Source: Tridacna crocea | Taxonomy: Eukaryota > Mollusca > Bivalvia > Cardiida > Cardiidae | NCBI GenBank assembly: GCA_943736015.1 | Contig: OX031057.1 | Location: 56,373,001 to 56,437,000, forward strand | Length of the DNA: 64,000 bases | Reading direction: 5' to 3' | In this document: positions 1-9,939 of the stretch, in pieces | How the letters are laid out: every line of letters begins with the position of its first letter | Numbering within the stretch: the stretch's first letter is position 1 | Notes under the pieces: generated by a model | Told to the model about the DNA's origin: nothing | Databases searched by the model: none | What the model saw: the letters and a program-made list of their open reading frames with translations, nothing else | Program-made: the position numbers and the translations under genes

Positions 1-460
1 CTTATTTTTTGCAGACATTGCAAAAACCTTAGTTCGGTTTTGATTGTTTTATCAGACACCGATTTTTAAACAAGTTCTTGACGTGGGGAGTTCCAAAGGT
101 TTCACTTGACTCGAACCTGGAACTTTTTACGTGACAGGCTGACATTCTACCTTTCTTGCTACTCCAAGCTTATTCAGATTATTTTCGATAAACTATACAT
201 GTATATGAATCTCCGGTAGGGCACTGCTCGATAAGTTATACTTTACGCCGTTTCATTCCTCAAGTTTCAAATGGTACGTACAACCTTTTGGTAGATCGAA
301 ACTATTGGTCTATACCTGATGTAGCATAAAACATTTTTGTTTGTACCACTTACGATATTTGAACACGGACATGAACTGTTGTAGGTCGGGGGTGAAAGGC
401 AATATACACTGTACAGTTTCTTTATTAAGTCTCTCTTTCTCTCTCTCTCTCTCTAGTGCT
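1..460. other. no gene seen; intron or intergenic, with (CT)n
   Basis: No coding region is recognisable. A (CT)n microsatellite of about 25 bases lies at 431-456, directly before a family A hairpin element. The stretch may be intron upstream of the exon at 786. Confidence 0.5.
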
Positions 461-689
461 TTAACTCTTTACCACACAACAAAATTTTAGACTGGTCCAA
501 ATTGAAAGCATTTGCAGACGACAAAATAAAGGTGACTGAAAAATTGAAATTTGTTCTGGGAAGGGTAGTAAACACTGTGGGAAAAGGAGAAAATGCTGGT
601 TACCAGCATTTTCTCCTTTTCCTACAGTGTTTTCAAAAGGCTTCTTTCTCTGGGGCGTCAAAATTAGGGATTGTGTGGTAATGTGTTAA
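461..689 (-). mobile_element. family A TTAA hairpin MITE, reverse copy
   Basis: TTAA lies at both ends (461-464, 686-689). Ends read TTAACTCTTTACCAC and GTGGTAATGTGTTAA. The centre is a hairpin of about 65 bases at 567-632. Both arms carry the CACTGTG variant instead of the common CATTGTG, so the two arms changed together. Confidence 0.85.
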
Positions 690-785
690 AGAAACAAGCT
701 ATACATGCACATGTGGGACCACAATTTGTCATTTCCCTTTAGTAATATACATTTACTTTTGTACTTTATTTTCTACTTGACACAG

Positions 786-1126
786 ATGATACACAGAAAT
801 TTCAAAATTTAGAAACCGATACTACGAACCAACAGAAAGATGAAGATACTATCGATCAGAACACAGTTAATGAATCTAACCCAAAAGTTGCATCCCATCA
901 TCGTACAAGACGAAGTAACGCCGATCACGTCATGCAACATATATTAGACCAGATCAATAAAGGTCACATGACATCAGAATCCATGTCTCATTGGATGGGA
1001 CAACTTCACACTCTGTACCACCAGGGAAAGATAGACAGCGATGACCTCAGGGATTTTATAAATGACATGCACCAATCGCTTGCTCATTCGCCTTTTGAAG
1101 GAGCTTGTTGCCCTTTTGGAAAATAA
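786..1126 (+). CDS. last coding exon of a putative secreted peptide precursor
   Basis: The reading frame opens after a pyrimidine-rich acceptor ending CAG at 783-785 and runs 113 codons to TAA at 1124-1126. The first two exon bases complete a codon begun upstream. The protein starts acidic and polar (TQKFQNLETD, QQKDEDTIDQ), then has HHRTRR, a furin-type R-X-R-R site. A 69-residue tail follows with helix-like spacing and ends GACCPFGK. Cleavage after RTRR and removal of the final K would leave a glycine that could be amidated, giving a CCPF-amide end; this is inference from how neuropeptide precursors mature. The upstream exons and signal peptide are not in view, and I do not recognise the family. 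An AATAAA at 1122-1127 overlaps the stop codon. It could instead be the end of an ordinary secreted protein. Confidence 0.55.
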
Positions 1127-1187
1127 ATGGAACATCTATATATCTTAAATCGTGGTTATTATTGCTACATGTAGCTTTGCCAGGTTT

Positions 1188-1414
1188 TTAATTCATTAGC
1201 AAACGAAAATATTTTAGACTGGTCCAAATCGAAAGCATTTGCAGACCACAAAATAAAAGTGACTGAAAATCTGAATTTGTTTTGTAAAGGGTAGAAAACA
1301 TTGTGGGAAAAGGAGAAAATGCTGGTTACCACCATTTTTTCCTTTTCCAACATTGTTTTCTGAAGGCTACTTTCTCAGGGTCGTTAAAAGTAGGGATTGT
1401 GTGGTAATGGTTAA
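1188..1414 (-). mobile_element. family A TTAA hairpin MITE, reverse copy
   Basis: Bounded by TTAA at 1188-1191 and 1411-1414, with the central hairpin near 1297-1362. It starts about 60 bases after the stop of the peptide-precursor exon. It carries an AATAAA near 1251 that could serve as a downstream polyadenylation signal. Confidence 0.85.
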
Positions 1415-1435
1415 AACATTGATATACCTTTACAT

Positions 1436-1625
1436 CATTCTGCTGCTAAGCGCGTATTAAGGACCTTTTGCGGACAATGTAGATTAATACCAGACTGCGC
1501 ATTATGCGCAGTCAGATTTTGGATTTACAGTGTCCAATAAGGAGATGTTTCTCCTTAAAACAACCGAGAATCAGGAATTTTTACTACAGGTTTGAGAGTT
1601 TCATTTCATTTGACTTAAATGTAGA
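1436..1625 (+). mobile_element. family B hairpin MITE, diverged copy
   Basis: Shows the family B layout: CTGCTAAGCGCG near the left end, AAGGACCTTTTGC, then an imperfect hairpin around CAGACTGCGCATTATGCGCAGTC and a mirrored TAGATT/GGATTTACAGTGTCC pair. The right end has decayed. Confidence 0.6.
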
Positions 1626-1784
1626 TCAAGCAGGTTTAGGGTTTAAAAAACACACACACACATACGCAATATTAAATCACGTGGCCGGTTTTTTTTTTAT
1701 TGTCCACACTGATCGTTTCAAGATTGTGAAAAGGGTGTTGATCTACACTCTCAGTTTTGAGTATCAGATTATCTAAAAAAGCAG

Positions 1785-2640
1785 CTAAAGATCAGACAGT
1801 TTGTACGTGTAGATTAATCTCATTCGATTCACTTCGCACAGGACACAAACAGTTGTGAACCGCAGGAAAGACATAAGTCTTAATAAACTCTTTCGCTGCT
1901 GACTAAATTAAAAAACTAGAATTGTTCACTGCCATTGTAGTCTAGATCTATATGATTTTGGACACAGATCTACTTTGACATCAAATATTTATAGGAGGAT
2001 GTGAATCAAAGATCACACATACTCTGGTCCTAATCCATTACAAAAAAAGACAACGATGATAGATATGCTTTCATCTCCCCATTTTTTTTTTTAATTCAAA
2101 TCTTTTTAACAACAACAACAACAACAACAACAACATATCAGAGGTAGACAGTTGACACTGAGCTTCACCAAAATTTATGAGGTTAACTTACATTAGATAC
2201 AAGGGTGACAGCCTACATCATAACAGAGATGTCGGGATAACCGCCATTTTGTGCGCAAAGTGCAGATTAATTACTTAAAAAAGATATATGTATCAAAAAT
2301 TACTTAGAATACCTACTTCATCTGGTGACGGTAAATATATTTTTCCTATTCGTGAAATCAAAATGCCATGAAACAACGTTGTGGCTCTAAACACTTCAAC
2401 ACAATTATTCTTAAAACGGCATTGTATACGACATAGATCTATTTTTAAATCGCACATGTACCACCGGCTTCGAAAATTGTGCGGAGGTAATTGCAAAAAC
2501 AACGAAACTAATGAACAAAATATTAATTAATGTGTACTAACGAAGAAAATTGTCAGATACCATATACACTGTTTTGTTTGGACAGATCTTCAATAACAAT
2601 AATGTATAAGCTGAAAAACTTACCTTTTAAAACGAAAATG
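1785..2640. other. no gene seen
   Basis: Contains a fragment with GATCAGAC similarity to family B near 1785-1835 and an (AAC)n microsatellite at about 2108-2135. Short frames here show no protein features I recognise. Confidence 0.5.
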
Positions 2641-2689
2641 GTGGATTTAAAATGTCTCCGATGACGTATGCTATGGCGTAGGTTGTTAC

Positions 2690-3075
2690 CCCTGTTCTAA
2701 CATGACTCGCGAATTCGGCTCTATAAACACAGTGCAAGGAAAGCGTGGTAAAATCTCCGACAATCTATGTAGATTGACGTCACTCTGTATCGAGTGACGT
2801 CATTCAATGAGTGAGTTGAAATGGAATATAATCTTCATCCGCATTTTATTCTAAGTTTGAAATTGTTTTCCTTCCATTAAAAATTTGCCATGTTAGAATC
2901 GAAATAATCTTCTTTCTATCGCGGTTTATCGTTCGATAAACCACGCTGTGAGTTATGAGGGGCAATGAATAAACCACTCGGGCTATCACCCTCATGAATT
3001 ATTTTTTTAACCTCATAACTCACAACTGTGGTTTATTGAACGATAAACCACAATAGAAGAAGATTATTTCTTAAG
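2690..3075. repeat. unit 1 of a tandemly duplicated foldback repeat
   Basis: The stretch contains CGGCTCTATA, a GTGACGTCATT box and ends in an inverted repeat: 2915-2960 pairs with 3009-3057 (GGTTTATCGTTCGATAAACC type) around a loop of about 50 bases. A second copy of the whole unit follows at 3095-3985. A reverse fragment lies at about 56890-56990. Confidence 0.75.
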
Positions 3076-3374
3076 TTTATAATTTATTATTAGATCTATG
3101 ACAAGTGAATCCGGCTCTATACACACAGTACTTTTCAGGATCTTCAAGTATGTTAAAATCTGCGACATTCAATATCGAGTGGCGTCATTTTTTACAATGT
3201 AAGTGAGTGAACTTAATCTCCATCCGCGTCTTTACTCCAAGTATGAGCTTGTTTTCCTTTCATTAATAACTGGTCATGTTAGAATCGAAATAATCTTCTT
3301 TCAATCGTGGTTTATCGTTCAGTAAGCCACGTTGTGAGTTATGAGGCTAAATGAATAAACCACCCGGGCTATCG

Positions 3375-3582
3375 TCTTACGAACGAAGTCCGTAACAAAG
3401 AAACAAATGAATAAATGCATGGCAGAAATAAGGATCGGAGCGGGATTCGAACTCCGAACTCCCGGACGCAAAGCCAATACCCTAACCACTGAGCCAAAGA
3501 GATATCTCCCTGACGCAGTAGCCAGGTATTGTATTTAAATCGGGAGTATATGCCATGCAGGAAGGAGTGGTCTCCCGTAACA
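3375..3582 (-). repeat. TRIM 3' LTR with tRNA-like core
   Basis: Minus-strand LTR beginning TGTTACGGGAGACC and ending CGTTCGTAAGA. It has a TATA-like ATTTAAATAC, then an A box (TGGCTCAGTGG, 3496-3486) and a B box (GTTCGAATCC, 3452-3443). The spacing matches a tRNA D-arm to T-arm distance. Confidence 0.9.
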
Positions 3583-3593
3583 CACCCCCTCTT
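3583..3593 (-). other. TRIM polypurine tract
   Basis: AAGAGGGGGTG on the minus strand, immediately before the TG that opens the 3' LTR. Confidence 0.8.
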
Positions 3594-3680
3594 AAAGTCA
3601 TCATTTATTGATGACTCAAAGCCTTATTAGGCAGGAAGTCCGATTTTGGACAACAAATGGGATTAATGGCTCAATGGCCA

Positions 3681-3698
3681 ATCCCGGACGAGCCCCCA
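3681..3698 (-). other. TRIM primer-binding site, tRNA-Pro
   Basis: TGGGGGCTCGTCCGGGAT on the minus strand, complementary to the 3' end of tRNA-Pro, directly abutting the 5' LTR. Confidence 0.9.
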
Positions 3699-3906
3699 TC
3701 TTACGAACGAAGTCCGTAACAAAGAAACAAATGAATAAATGCATGGCAGAAATAAGGATCGGAGCGGGATTCGAACTCCAAACTCCCGGACGCAAAGCCA
3801 ATACCCTAACCACTGAGCCAAAGAGATATCTCCCTGACGCAGTAGCCAGGTATTGTATTTAAATCGGGAGTATATGCCATGCAGGAAGGAGTGGTCTCCC
3901 GTAACA
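3699..3906 (-). repeat. TRIM 5' LTR with tRNA-like core
   Basis: Same 208 bp as 3375-3582 with a single difference near 3780 (a for g). B box at 3776-3767, A box at 3820-3810 on the minus strand. Confidence 0.9.
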
Positions 3907-4189
3907 ATCGGCAACCGTGGTAACGATTGGTTTATTGAACGATAAACCACGATAGATCTAGAAAGAATATTATTTCTTAAGTAGCTCTAGGTAGTGGTAG
4001 ATGTGGATTGAGAATTGGAGCTTATGTCGGGGCAAACCCTGAAAAAATGTGAAAACCACTTAGTGCATTAGAATTCTTGGTAACCTAAGGACTGCCTTAT
4101 TCTGAACTGAAAACGACATTTTAAGAAGAATAAATGAACAAAAGAACATTTTTGGTCGGAACCATGTGAAATCATACACGAACTCCAGT

Positions 4190-4350
4190 ATCTTTAACCC
4201 TATACCAAACAACCCCTTGTTTTTACGACCTTGGGAAAGAAGGCTTTCGAAAACATTGTAGGAAAAGTAGAAAATGCTGGCAATTATAGTCATTTGTTTG
4301 CAGATGTTTTGAAATAGAAATTGTCCAAAATTTGACGTTAGGGAAGGGCT
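4190..4350 (+). mobile_element. family A MITE, decayed partial copy
   Basis: Left end TTAACCCTATACCAAACAA and one hairpin arm (GAAAATGCTGG near 4270) are recognisable; the second arm is lost. It abuts the next family A copy. Confidence 0.6.
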
Positions 4351-4359
4351 AAATCGCAT

Positions 4360-4587
4360 TTAACCCTTTACCACACAATGAAGACTTTTAACGCCACTGA
4401 GGAAGAAGCCTTGTGAAAACATTGTGGAAAAAGGAGAAAATGCTGGTAACCAGCATTTTCTCCTTTTCCCACAATGTTTTCTACCATTCACAAAACAAAT
4501 TTGAAACTTTCAGTCACTTTTATTTTGTTGTCTGCAAATGCTTTTGATTTGGACAAGCCTAAAATATTGTCGTTTGGTGACGAGTTA
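4360..4587 (+). mobile_element. family A TTAA hairpin MITE, forward copy
   Basis: Opens TTAACCCTTTACCACACAA at 4360 and ends GTGACGAGTTAG, a mutated TTAA. The hairpin at about 4412-4482 is almost perfect, with the forward-type centre GGTAACC. Confidence 0.85.
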
Positions 4588-4589
4588 GG

Positions 4590-5360
4590 CACCTGGAATT
4601 AGAACTGATTTAATTGACACAGACCCAAAACTGTCAGTGCTTTGATTTTACAACAGTTGGTTCTTAAATGTCAGTACTTTGTCTCCAAAGGTCCGTATAG
4701 ATAAGGAACAGTCGTAACAGTAAACTTAGTTTTGATTTTGATGTTTCGGGGGCCCAAGTGTTGTGCTTCACACGTATTGACGTAGTTTGACGTCATGTAA
4801 AAGACAGTCTCATTCATTGACCTAGTTTATTTGCCATTCATGAATACACAGGCCTGACACTGCCCTCCAAACGCTATATAGGCCTATAGAGTCTAGATCT
4901 ATAGTGAATGATCATTTTATCTATTTAATGAACGATGTTAAAAGGATCCTGAACAAAGAATCTATTGAAACAATGTGAGAAAAGGATAAATTGCTTGTGA
5001 CAACCAATTTCTCCTTTTTTCAACAATTTTTTCCAGCCTATCTCGGGTCATTTGAACTTCCTTCGATTTTTTTTTTTGTTTATAGATGGGTTCAGTCAAT
5101 TAAAGTCAAAATTTGCCGACAAGGGAAAGGGCTCAGCCAAATTTTTTGAGACAATTTTAAAAAGGCTGCCATTTTTTTTTCGTCCAAAGATCATCCCGCA
5201 TAGGAAAGTGTAAATCTTGCAAAGCCAAGATCAGACCTAATTTACTCTTATCTAGCACATAATTTGGGCATTCTCGGTACAGGAGCGGAGTAATTTTTCA
5301 GAACAACCATTACTTTGAATGTCAAATGAAATGTACGTTCACTCAATAAAATGCTATACC
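4590..5360. other. no gene seen; one decayed family A hairpin
   Basis: A degraded hairpin (GTGAGAAAAGGATAAATTGC / CAATTTCTCC) lies at about 4970-5035. A GACGTCA-type palindrome near 4780 resembles the box in the 2690 repeat. Nothing coding is evident. Confidence 0.5.
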
Positions 5361-5560
5361 AGGGCACGTATTCACCAACCATTCTCAAGATCGTTCTTTG
5401 TCTTATTCTCCAAAATTTTCTACATTTGTAAGAAACACAACTTCTGATTGGCTAAACCGAATGGTTTAGCCAATCAGAAGCTGTGTTACTTACAAATGTA
5501 GAAAAACTTGGAGAATAAGACTAAGAATATTCTCAAGAATGGTTGGTGAATACGGGCCCT
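5361..5560. mobile_element. foldback element C, complete copy
   Basis: Long inverted repeat: CGTATTCACCAACCATTCT at the left mirrors AATGGTTGGTGAATACG at the right, and GATTGGCTAAACC meets GGTTTAGCCAATC at the centre near 5460. Other copies lie at 37339, 60721 and, in decayed form, 29302, 29690, 55963 and 63806. Confidence 0.85.
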
Positions 5561-5649
5561 CGTCCCATTCATTCAGCTATGCTCGGCTAGCATGTAATCT
5601 ATGGACCTATCATTTATTTAAACAGTCCCTACATGCTTTTGTAATAGGT

Positions 5650-5932
5650 TAATAGCCTCCATCCTCGGATATCCCGGGGTCTCCCTATTTGCTACGCTAC
5701 ATCGACCCCTGGGACAAGTGACTAATAAAACTTTGAATCAGCCGCCGAAAATCGATACGAAACGTCATAGCTACAGTCCACTCGCCCACCACAAAATGAT
5801 GATGGAACCAATGAAAAGCCAGCATTCGGCCAGCGGTAAAGCGAGGGAAATTCAATTAATTGTCCCAGGGGTCGATGTAGCGTAGCAAATAGGGAGACCC
5901 CGGGGTATCCGAGGATGAATAGCCTCAGTATA
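5650..5932. repeat. inverted repeat with GC-rich arms
   Basis: Arms of about 65 bases at 5653-5717 and 5864-5930 (GGGGTCTCCCTATTTGC with its complement) enclose about 145 bases. The arms are much richer in GC than their surroundings. No transposon terminus is obvious. Confidence 0.75.
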
Positions 5933-6150
5933 AGCCCTACTTTTCCCGGCCAAGTATACGGGGGATGGGTTAGGATTAGCCTAACCCTAGGGGTGGGTGA
6001 TGCTTCATAGTAGACAGGTCGAACCTTCGAAGAACATGACATGTGCAGACACACTCTCTTGCACTCCGGATCATTACATTTACCTCTGTAGTGGGCTCAG
6101 AAAGTAGCCCGTCATTACGTCATATTTTTGTCACATGACCATAACTCAAA

Positions 6151-6297
6151 ATGGCTACACAAACGCCGGTAAAAGAAAGACCAATATCGATTGTTTCGTG
6201 TGCTGTTCGAACAGCATGGGACCAATCAGACTTAGTGATAGGAAATGAACAAAAGAGGGATTTTCTGAAAAGCCTAATTATCTTTAAAAGACGATAA
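6151..6297 (+). CDS. possible first exon or short ORF behind a CRE/E-box-like stretch
   Basis: A 48-codon frame starts at an ATG with AAAA before it and G after it, and runs to TAA at 6295-6297 (MATQTPVKERPISIVSC at its start). Just upstream are TTACGTCAT (about 6112-6120) and TCACATGACC (about 6131-6140), which resemble CREB and E-box sites. No family is recognised, no splice donor is certain and there is no second copy to compare. It may be chance. Confidence 0.2.
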   Translation: MATQTPVKERPISIVSCAVRTAWDQSDLVIGNEQKRDFLKSLIIFKRR

Positions 6298-6743
6298 CTT
6301 GATTTTTAATCGTACAAACTTAGATCCAGCGGTGTGTCAAATCAGTTGTCATCATTCATGGGCGCAGCCATTTTTGTTAAAATCGGCGTAAGATTCTGAA
6401 AAGTGAAGAGGCTCGAAAAAATTAGTTCCATTTTATACAGGTAAATTCATCAGTTTGAACGCACCTATAATGTATCCAGAATCATATTTCCTTTGTCTAA
6501 CTTACAATTTTACATATGAAACGGCTAAACAGTAACAAAACATCTTTTCCTCGGTTTGACAAGATTCTTGTCATTTAGCCCATCGCAGAGATGTATGTGA
6601 GGTAACGAACGACAACTCTGTTCGGAGATTGGTGCAGACAGCGTATTTGCTTCCGGAAAATTCACGATTGACTTGAGACAGAGCGGTGCACATTTTTCTG
6701 TCCGACTGTGAGAAGAAGCACGTACCGTAAACATTGTCGCGAC

Positions 6744-6970
6744 TTAACCCTTTCCCAAACGACAAATTTTGGACTCTTCCAAACTGAAAGAGTTTGCAGA
6801 CGACATTTTAGATTTTGAGAAAATGGCAGAAAGTTCTCAAAAATGGTAGAAAACACTGTGGGAAAAGGAGAAATTGCTCGTTACGAGCAATTTCTCCTTT
6901 TCCCACAGTGTTTTCAAAAGACTTTTACTGCAAACATGTAAAAACCAGGGCTTGTTTGGGAAAGGGTTAA
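6744..6970 (-). mobile_element. family A MITE, GCTCGT-hairpin subtype, reverse copy
   Basis: TTAA at 6744-6747 and 6967-6970. Ends are TTAACCCTTTCCCAAACGAC and TTTGGGAAAGGGTTAA. The hairpin tip reads ATTGCTCGTTACGAGCAAT in place of the usual ATGCTGGTTACCAGCAT, changed on both arms. Confidence 0.85.
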
Positions 6971-7012
6971 TAAGCTCTGCTCTATTAGTTAAATAAGAGT
7001 AAAGTCGGTCAG

Positions 7013-7150
7013 GGATACATAGATGATGCTATTTTAAAGTTATTTTTGATGAATTCATCGGAAAGTGAAGAGCCAAGATCAGACTGCACATCATGTGTAA
7101 GCTGATCTTGATTTACATAGTCCGGAAAAAGCCATGTTGAGTCGCACTTA
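7013..7150 (+). mobile_element. family B hairpin MITE, partial
   Basis: Central AAGATCAGACTGCACATC with mirrored AGCTGATCTTGATTTACAT and right-end CGCACTTAGCAGCCGAAGG. The left end is not clear. Confidence 0.6.
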
Positions 7151-7209
7151 GCAGCCGAAGGTAAACACTATCCAAAATCTGCATTCATACGGCCGTTCTC
7201 GACAACCTA

Positions 7210-7290
7210 GTTTTTAATCGTAACCAGCATTTTCTCCTTTTTCCACAATGTTTTCAAAAGTCCTTTTCCTTGAAGGTCGTCAAAATCGGT
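7210..7290 (-). mobile_element. family A MITE, single arm
   Basis: One hairpin arm (AGCATTTTCTCCTTTTTCC) plus ACAATGTTTTCAAAAG and GGTCGTCAAAA; the rest is missing. Confidence 0.6.
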
Positions 7291-7479
7291 ACATCTTTTT
7301 GAGGGGCTAGCCACACCCCTGACAGTGCATACATGTAAACTATACATACAGTAATAGGCTACGTGACAAAAAAATATATATATATACATGTATATTTACA
7401 AATATGATCTACATGTAATTGTTAAGATGTTAAGGCAGTGGACCCGTAATACTCGTACTTCCAGTGCAGCATGGCATAG

Positions 7480-7760
7480 AATTTCTTGACAGTTGATAAG
7501 ACAGATTTATACAGATACGATACTTTTGCACCGACCAGAAATTCCTTTCACATCTATCTTGAAATATTTTTTGAAACTTTTGTTAGTTTCCAGAAAAGGG
7601 AGGTCGTTATATCCATTTGTAATGAGAATATAGTGGTTTAGACTTATAAATGATAATTCTAGGAAGGACAAAAAGGAAAAAGTAGCTCGATGAAAGTAGT
7701 ACAAAAATACTCATGTTTAATCTTAGCAAATTTTGTAGGCTAATATTATAGTGAAAATAC
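7480..7760. repeat. dispersed repeat D
   Basis: Shares CAGAAATTCCTTT, CAGAAAAGGGAGGT and TTATAAATGATAATTC in order with 23640-24000 and 40265-40565. The three copies are well diverged. Class unknown; no coding frame is conserved. Confidence 0.65.
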
Positions 7761-8039
7761 ATGTATCTGTTACAAATATCGCATTTTTATTGTAACGCGA
7801 TCTTACAATGAATTCCAAATTCAAATATTGGCGGTTATAATTAACATGAAATAAACGGGAGACTACCTGCCGCCTGTTAAGAAAAATAAGTTTGACCGAT
7901 TTTTGTTTTGTCTGGTGGCATGTCGTTTTTAGAACGGTTAAAATTAACAAGTTGACCACATGAACTGGTTGATATCCGTTACACCTAGATGAAAATTTAT
8001 CGTTTGTCGAACGGATCGTCTCTACAGACGGTACCGTGT

Positions 8040-8162
8040 TTATTCGTCCTCGGTTTTATGCTTGCTCATAGCTGGCATTTTTTGTAAGGTGCACAGGCAT
8101 ATAAGGACCAGAGACAGGAAGAGGAGGTTCCATGTCCCGCCTACTGCACGTACTCTGCACAT
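8040..8162 (-). CDS. short hydrophobic ORF, kept in both duplicates
   Basis: A 40-codon minus-strand frame ends KHKTEDE-stop and contains LFLSLVLICLCTL, a membrane-span-like segment. The second duplicate (15239-15361) keeps the frame and length with changes mostly before the hydrophobic stretch. The DNA upstream of copy 1 includes an ETS-like CCGGAAGT near 8190. No family is recognised, and conservation may only reflect the age of the duplication. Confidence 0.2.
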   Translation of the reverse strand: MCRVRAVGGTWNLLFLSLVLICLCTLQKMPAMSKHKTEDE

Positions 8163-8884
8163 ACTATAGCCGCAGTAATTTAGCACCTCCGGAAGTAGCC
8201 AAAGCGAGGTTTTGGGCGGAGTCTTTGATTTGTAGGCGTACCATTCAATGGTATGCACGTACTCACAACGCGAAGCAGTCAGATATAAGCCTTTTCCATT
8301 CCAATAAGGGAGGCAACTGTAGCATTACTAATTCCAAAATTTTGTACGAGTTGTTTCCCTTCAACCATTAGTCGTTCATCATTCTCTTGCAAGACCCATA
8401 TATTTTGAATGAATATCAGCCCGGAATAAAAAGCAAAGCAAAAGCGCAGATAAAATGGACGGAAATAAGCGACAGTAGCAATAAATTAAACAAACTGAGG
8501 AGAAAAAGCAATGTAAATTGGTGTTACAAACAAAAATTGATGCGAAAGGAACAAACCGGAAATAGCAAATAAGCTTGGTAGAGAAGATATGACACTAGTT
8601 CCATGATTTCTTTACGATTCTATGGGTGTCAATGGTTGTTAGTCGCATGTTTCTTTTTTTAAAGTAAACACGTGTATATCTTTGCATATGAACCATATCA
8701 AACTCAAAGGCAATAAAATAGTAAACATGAATGAGATTCATCTGTTCAATATCCGGATAAAAGTTTGAATTGTAAGAAAAAATTGAAATTTATTCAATTC
8801 AACACTTTACGCTAGTTGAAAACAAAATAAAGAAAACAGCATTATTGAGAGCGGTAAGTATAAATACAGTTGTAAAAACTTGTT

Positions 8885-9005
8885 TCTATCGAATGGCAGT
8901 CATTTGAACACCCGGTAATTTCGACACCCAGTCATTTCGACACATTTTGGTCATTTCAATCCCCGGTGGAAAAATGTTTGCAAACTTTGGTCATATCGAC
9001 TTCTT
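8885..9005. repeat. short imperfect tandem repeat (GTCATTTCGACAC type)
   Basis: Variants of GTCATTTCGACACCC recur every 15-20 bases. The same block occurs at 16095-16215 in the other duplicate. Confidence 0.7.
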
Positions 9006-9511
9006 ATTTTTAGAGCACTTTTAAACTCGACTTTTTATTATCAAGTTACTTTAATTTCTTTTAAAGATGTCATATCAGTGTAATTTTGTGTTGGTGTGTG
9101 ACCAAAACATGTTTTTAAATGACTTTATTCAAGGGGAATTACTCCGAGTATGGGTATATTTGTACAATTTCATGTAGTCTACTCAGCCTTCTTAATAAAG
9201 AGATTAACATGCAGTATAATATTCATCACACCTTCACCTGTCTTTAACTGTGTCTGACTTCACATTTTTATCGATCGGAATAAATCATAATTAATGAAAA
9301 TCCTACAAAATATAACAAATGCCCAGACCACCTAAAAAAAGATTAAGAAAACATATATCCTTCACACATTCAAGATAAGAATGTATCTACATACAGTACG
9401 TCCATTTTACCGAATCTGTAATTTACATCTAAACCCTTTTACATTCAGCACAGCGGAGTTTTTTTTGTCATGCAGTGAGGTAACCTTTGAAAGCATTGTG
9501 GCAGTGAGAGC

Positions 9512-9615
9512 TTTTCTTAAACCCTTTACCACACAATCCCAACTTTTAACAACCCTGAAAAAGAAGCATTTTGAAAACATTTTGGGAAAAGGAGAAAATG
9601 CTGGTAACTACAAAC
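9512..9615 (+). mobile_element. family A MITE, left half
   Basis: Begins TTAAACCCTTTACCACACAATCCC and stops after one hairpin arm (GAAAATGCTGGTAAC). The following repeat at 9628 begins where the other half should be. The same junction is present at 17120-17215. Confidence 0.75.
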
Positions 9616-9627
9616 TACTTCTATATA

Positions 9628-9935
9628 AACTACCAAAAAAATGGGAAATTTTTGTACCCCCCACAAAATGAATGTTTTCGGGGTTGTACTTGAATCATCC
9701 ACTTTGTCTGTGTATCTGTCTGTGTGTCTGTCTATCTGTGTACAAAATACCAGTAATTTTGTGTCCCAAACTCCTCCTACAGTTTTCCTTCAACTGTGGT
9801 GAAACTTTGCACATATATTAATCATAATTATATAGAAGATTTGAAAGATGCACTTTTCAAGTGTCAACTCTTCCTAGTTGGAGAATTATCTCATCTTGAA
9901 TTTGACACTTTTTTTCTGTCAAAGGGCTGGCAGGG
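9628..9935 (+). repeat. GTACCCCCCAC-type repeat with CTGT run
   Basis: Contains TGTACCCCCCACAAAATG, then TGTCTGTGTATCTGTCTG, TCCTCCTACAGTTTTCC and GAAACTTTGCACA. Second copy at 17225-17545. Related layouts occur at 30043, 38930 and 39530. Confidence 0.65.
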
Positions 9936-9939
9936 GTAT

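Larger units (their letters stand above)
3371..3910 (-). mobile_element. TRIM: non-coding LTR retrotransposon in miniature with a tRNA-like core in its LTRs
   Basis: Two direct 208 bp repeats (3375-3582, 3699-3906) differ at one base and enclose 116 bp. Read on the minus strand, the first LTR is followed at once by TGGGGGCTCGTCCGGGAT (3698-3681), an exact 18-base primer site for tRNA-Pro. AAGAGGGGGTG (3593-3583) is a polypurine tract that abuts the second LTR. ATCG at 3371-3374 and 3907-3910 is the target duplication. The internal part is too short to code. These are the defining marks of a TRIM. Each LTR contains a tRNA-related stretch with pol III A and B boxes in the same orientation as the element. 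LTR divergence of 1 in 208 means a recent insertion. Confidence 0.9.
3095..3985. repeat. unit 2 of the tandem foldback repeat, split by a TRIM
   Basis: Matches unit 1 from GGCTCTATACACACAG through GGTTTATCGTTCAGTAAGCCACG. The copy is interrupted between its hairpin arms by the LTR element at 3375-3906 and resumes after the target duplication at 3907. Confidence 0.75.

Noticed and set aside
3410-3905. First read as two tandem tRNA-derived SINEs
   Set aside because: The perfect primer site, polypurine tract and single target duplication around the pair fit a TRIM with LTRs and not two SINE insertions.
8387-8572. A 61-codon frame also open in the second duplicate (15574-15759)
   Set aside because: The copies differ by many amino-acid changes spread over the frame, with no sign of protein-level constraint. 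Shared openness follows from recent duplication.
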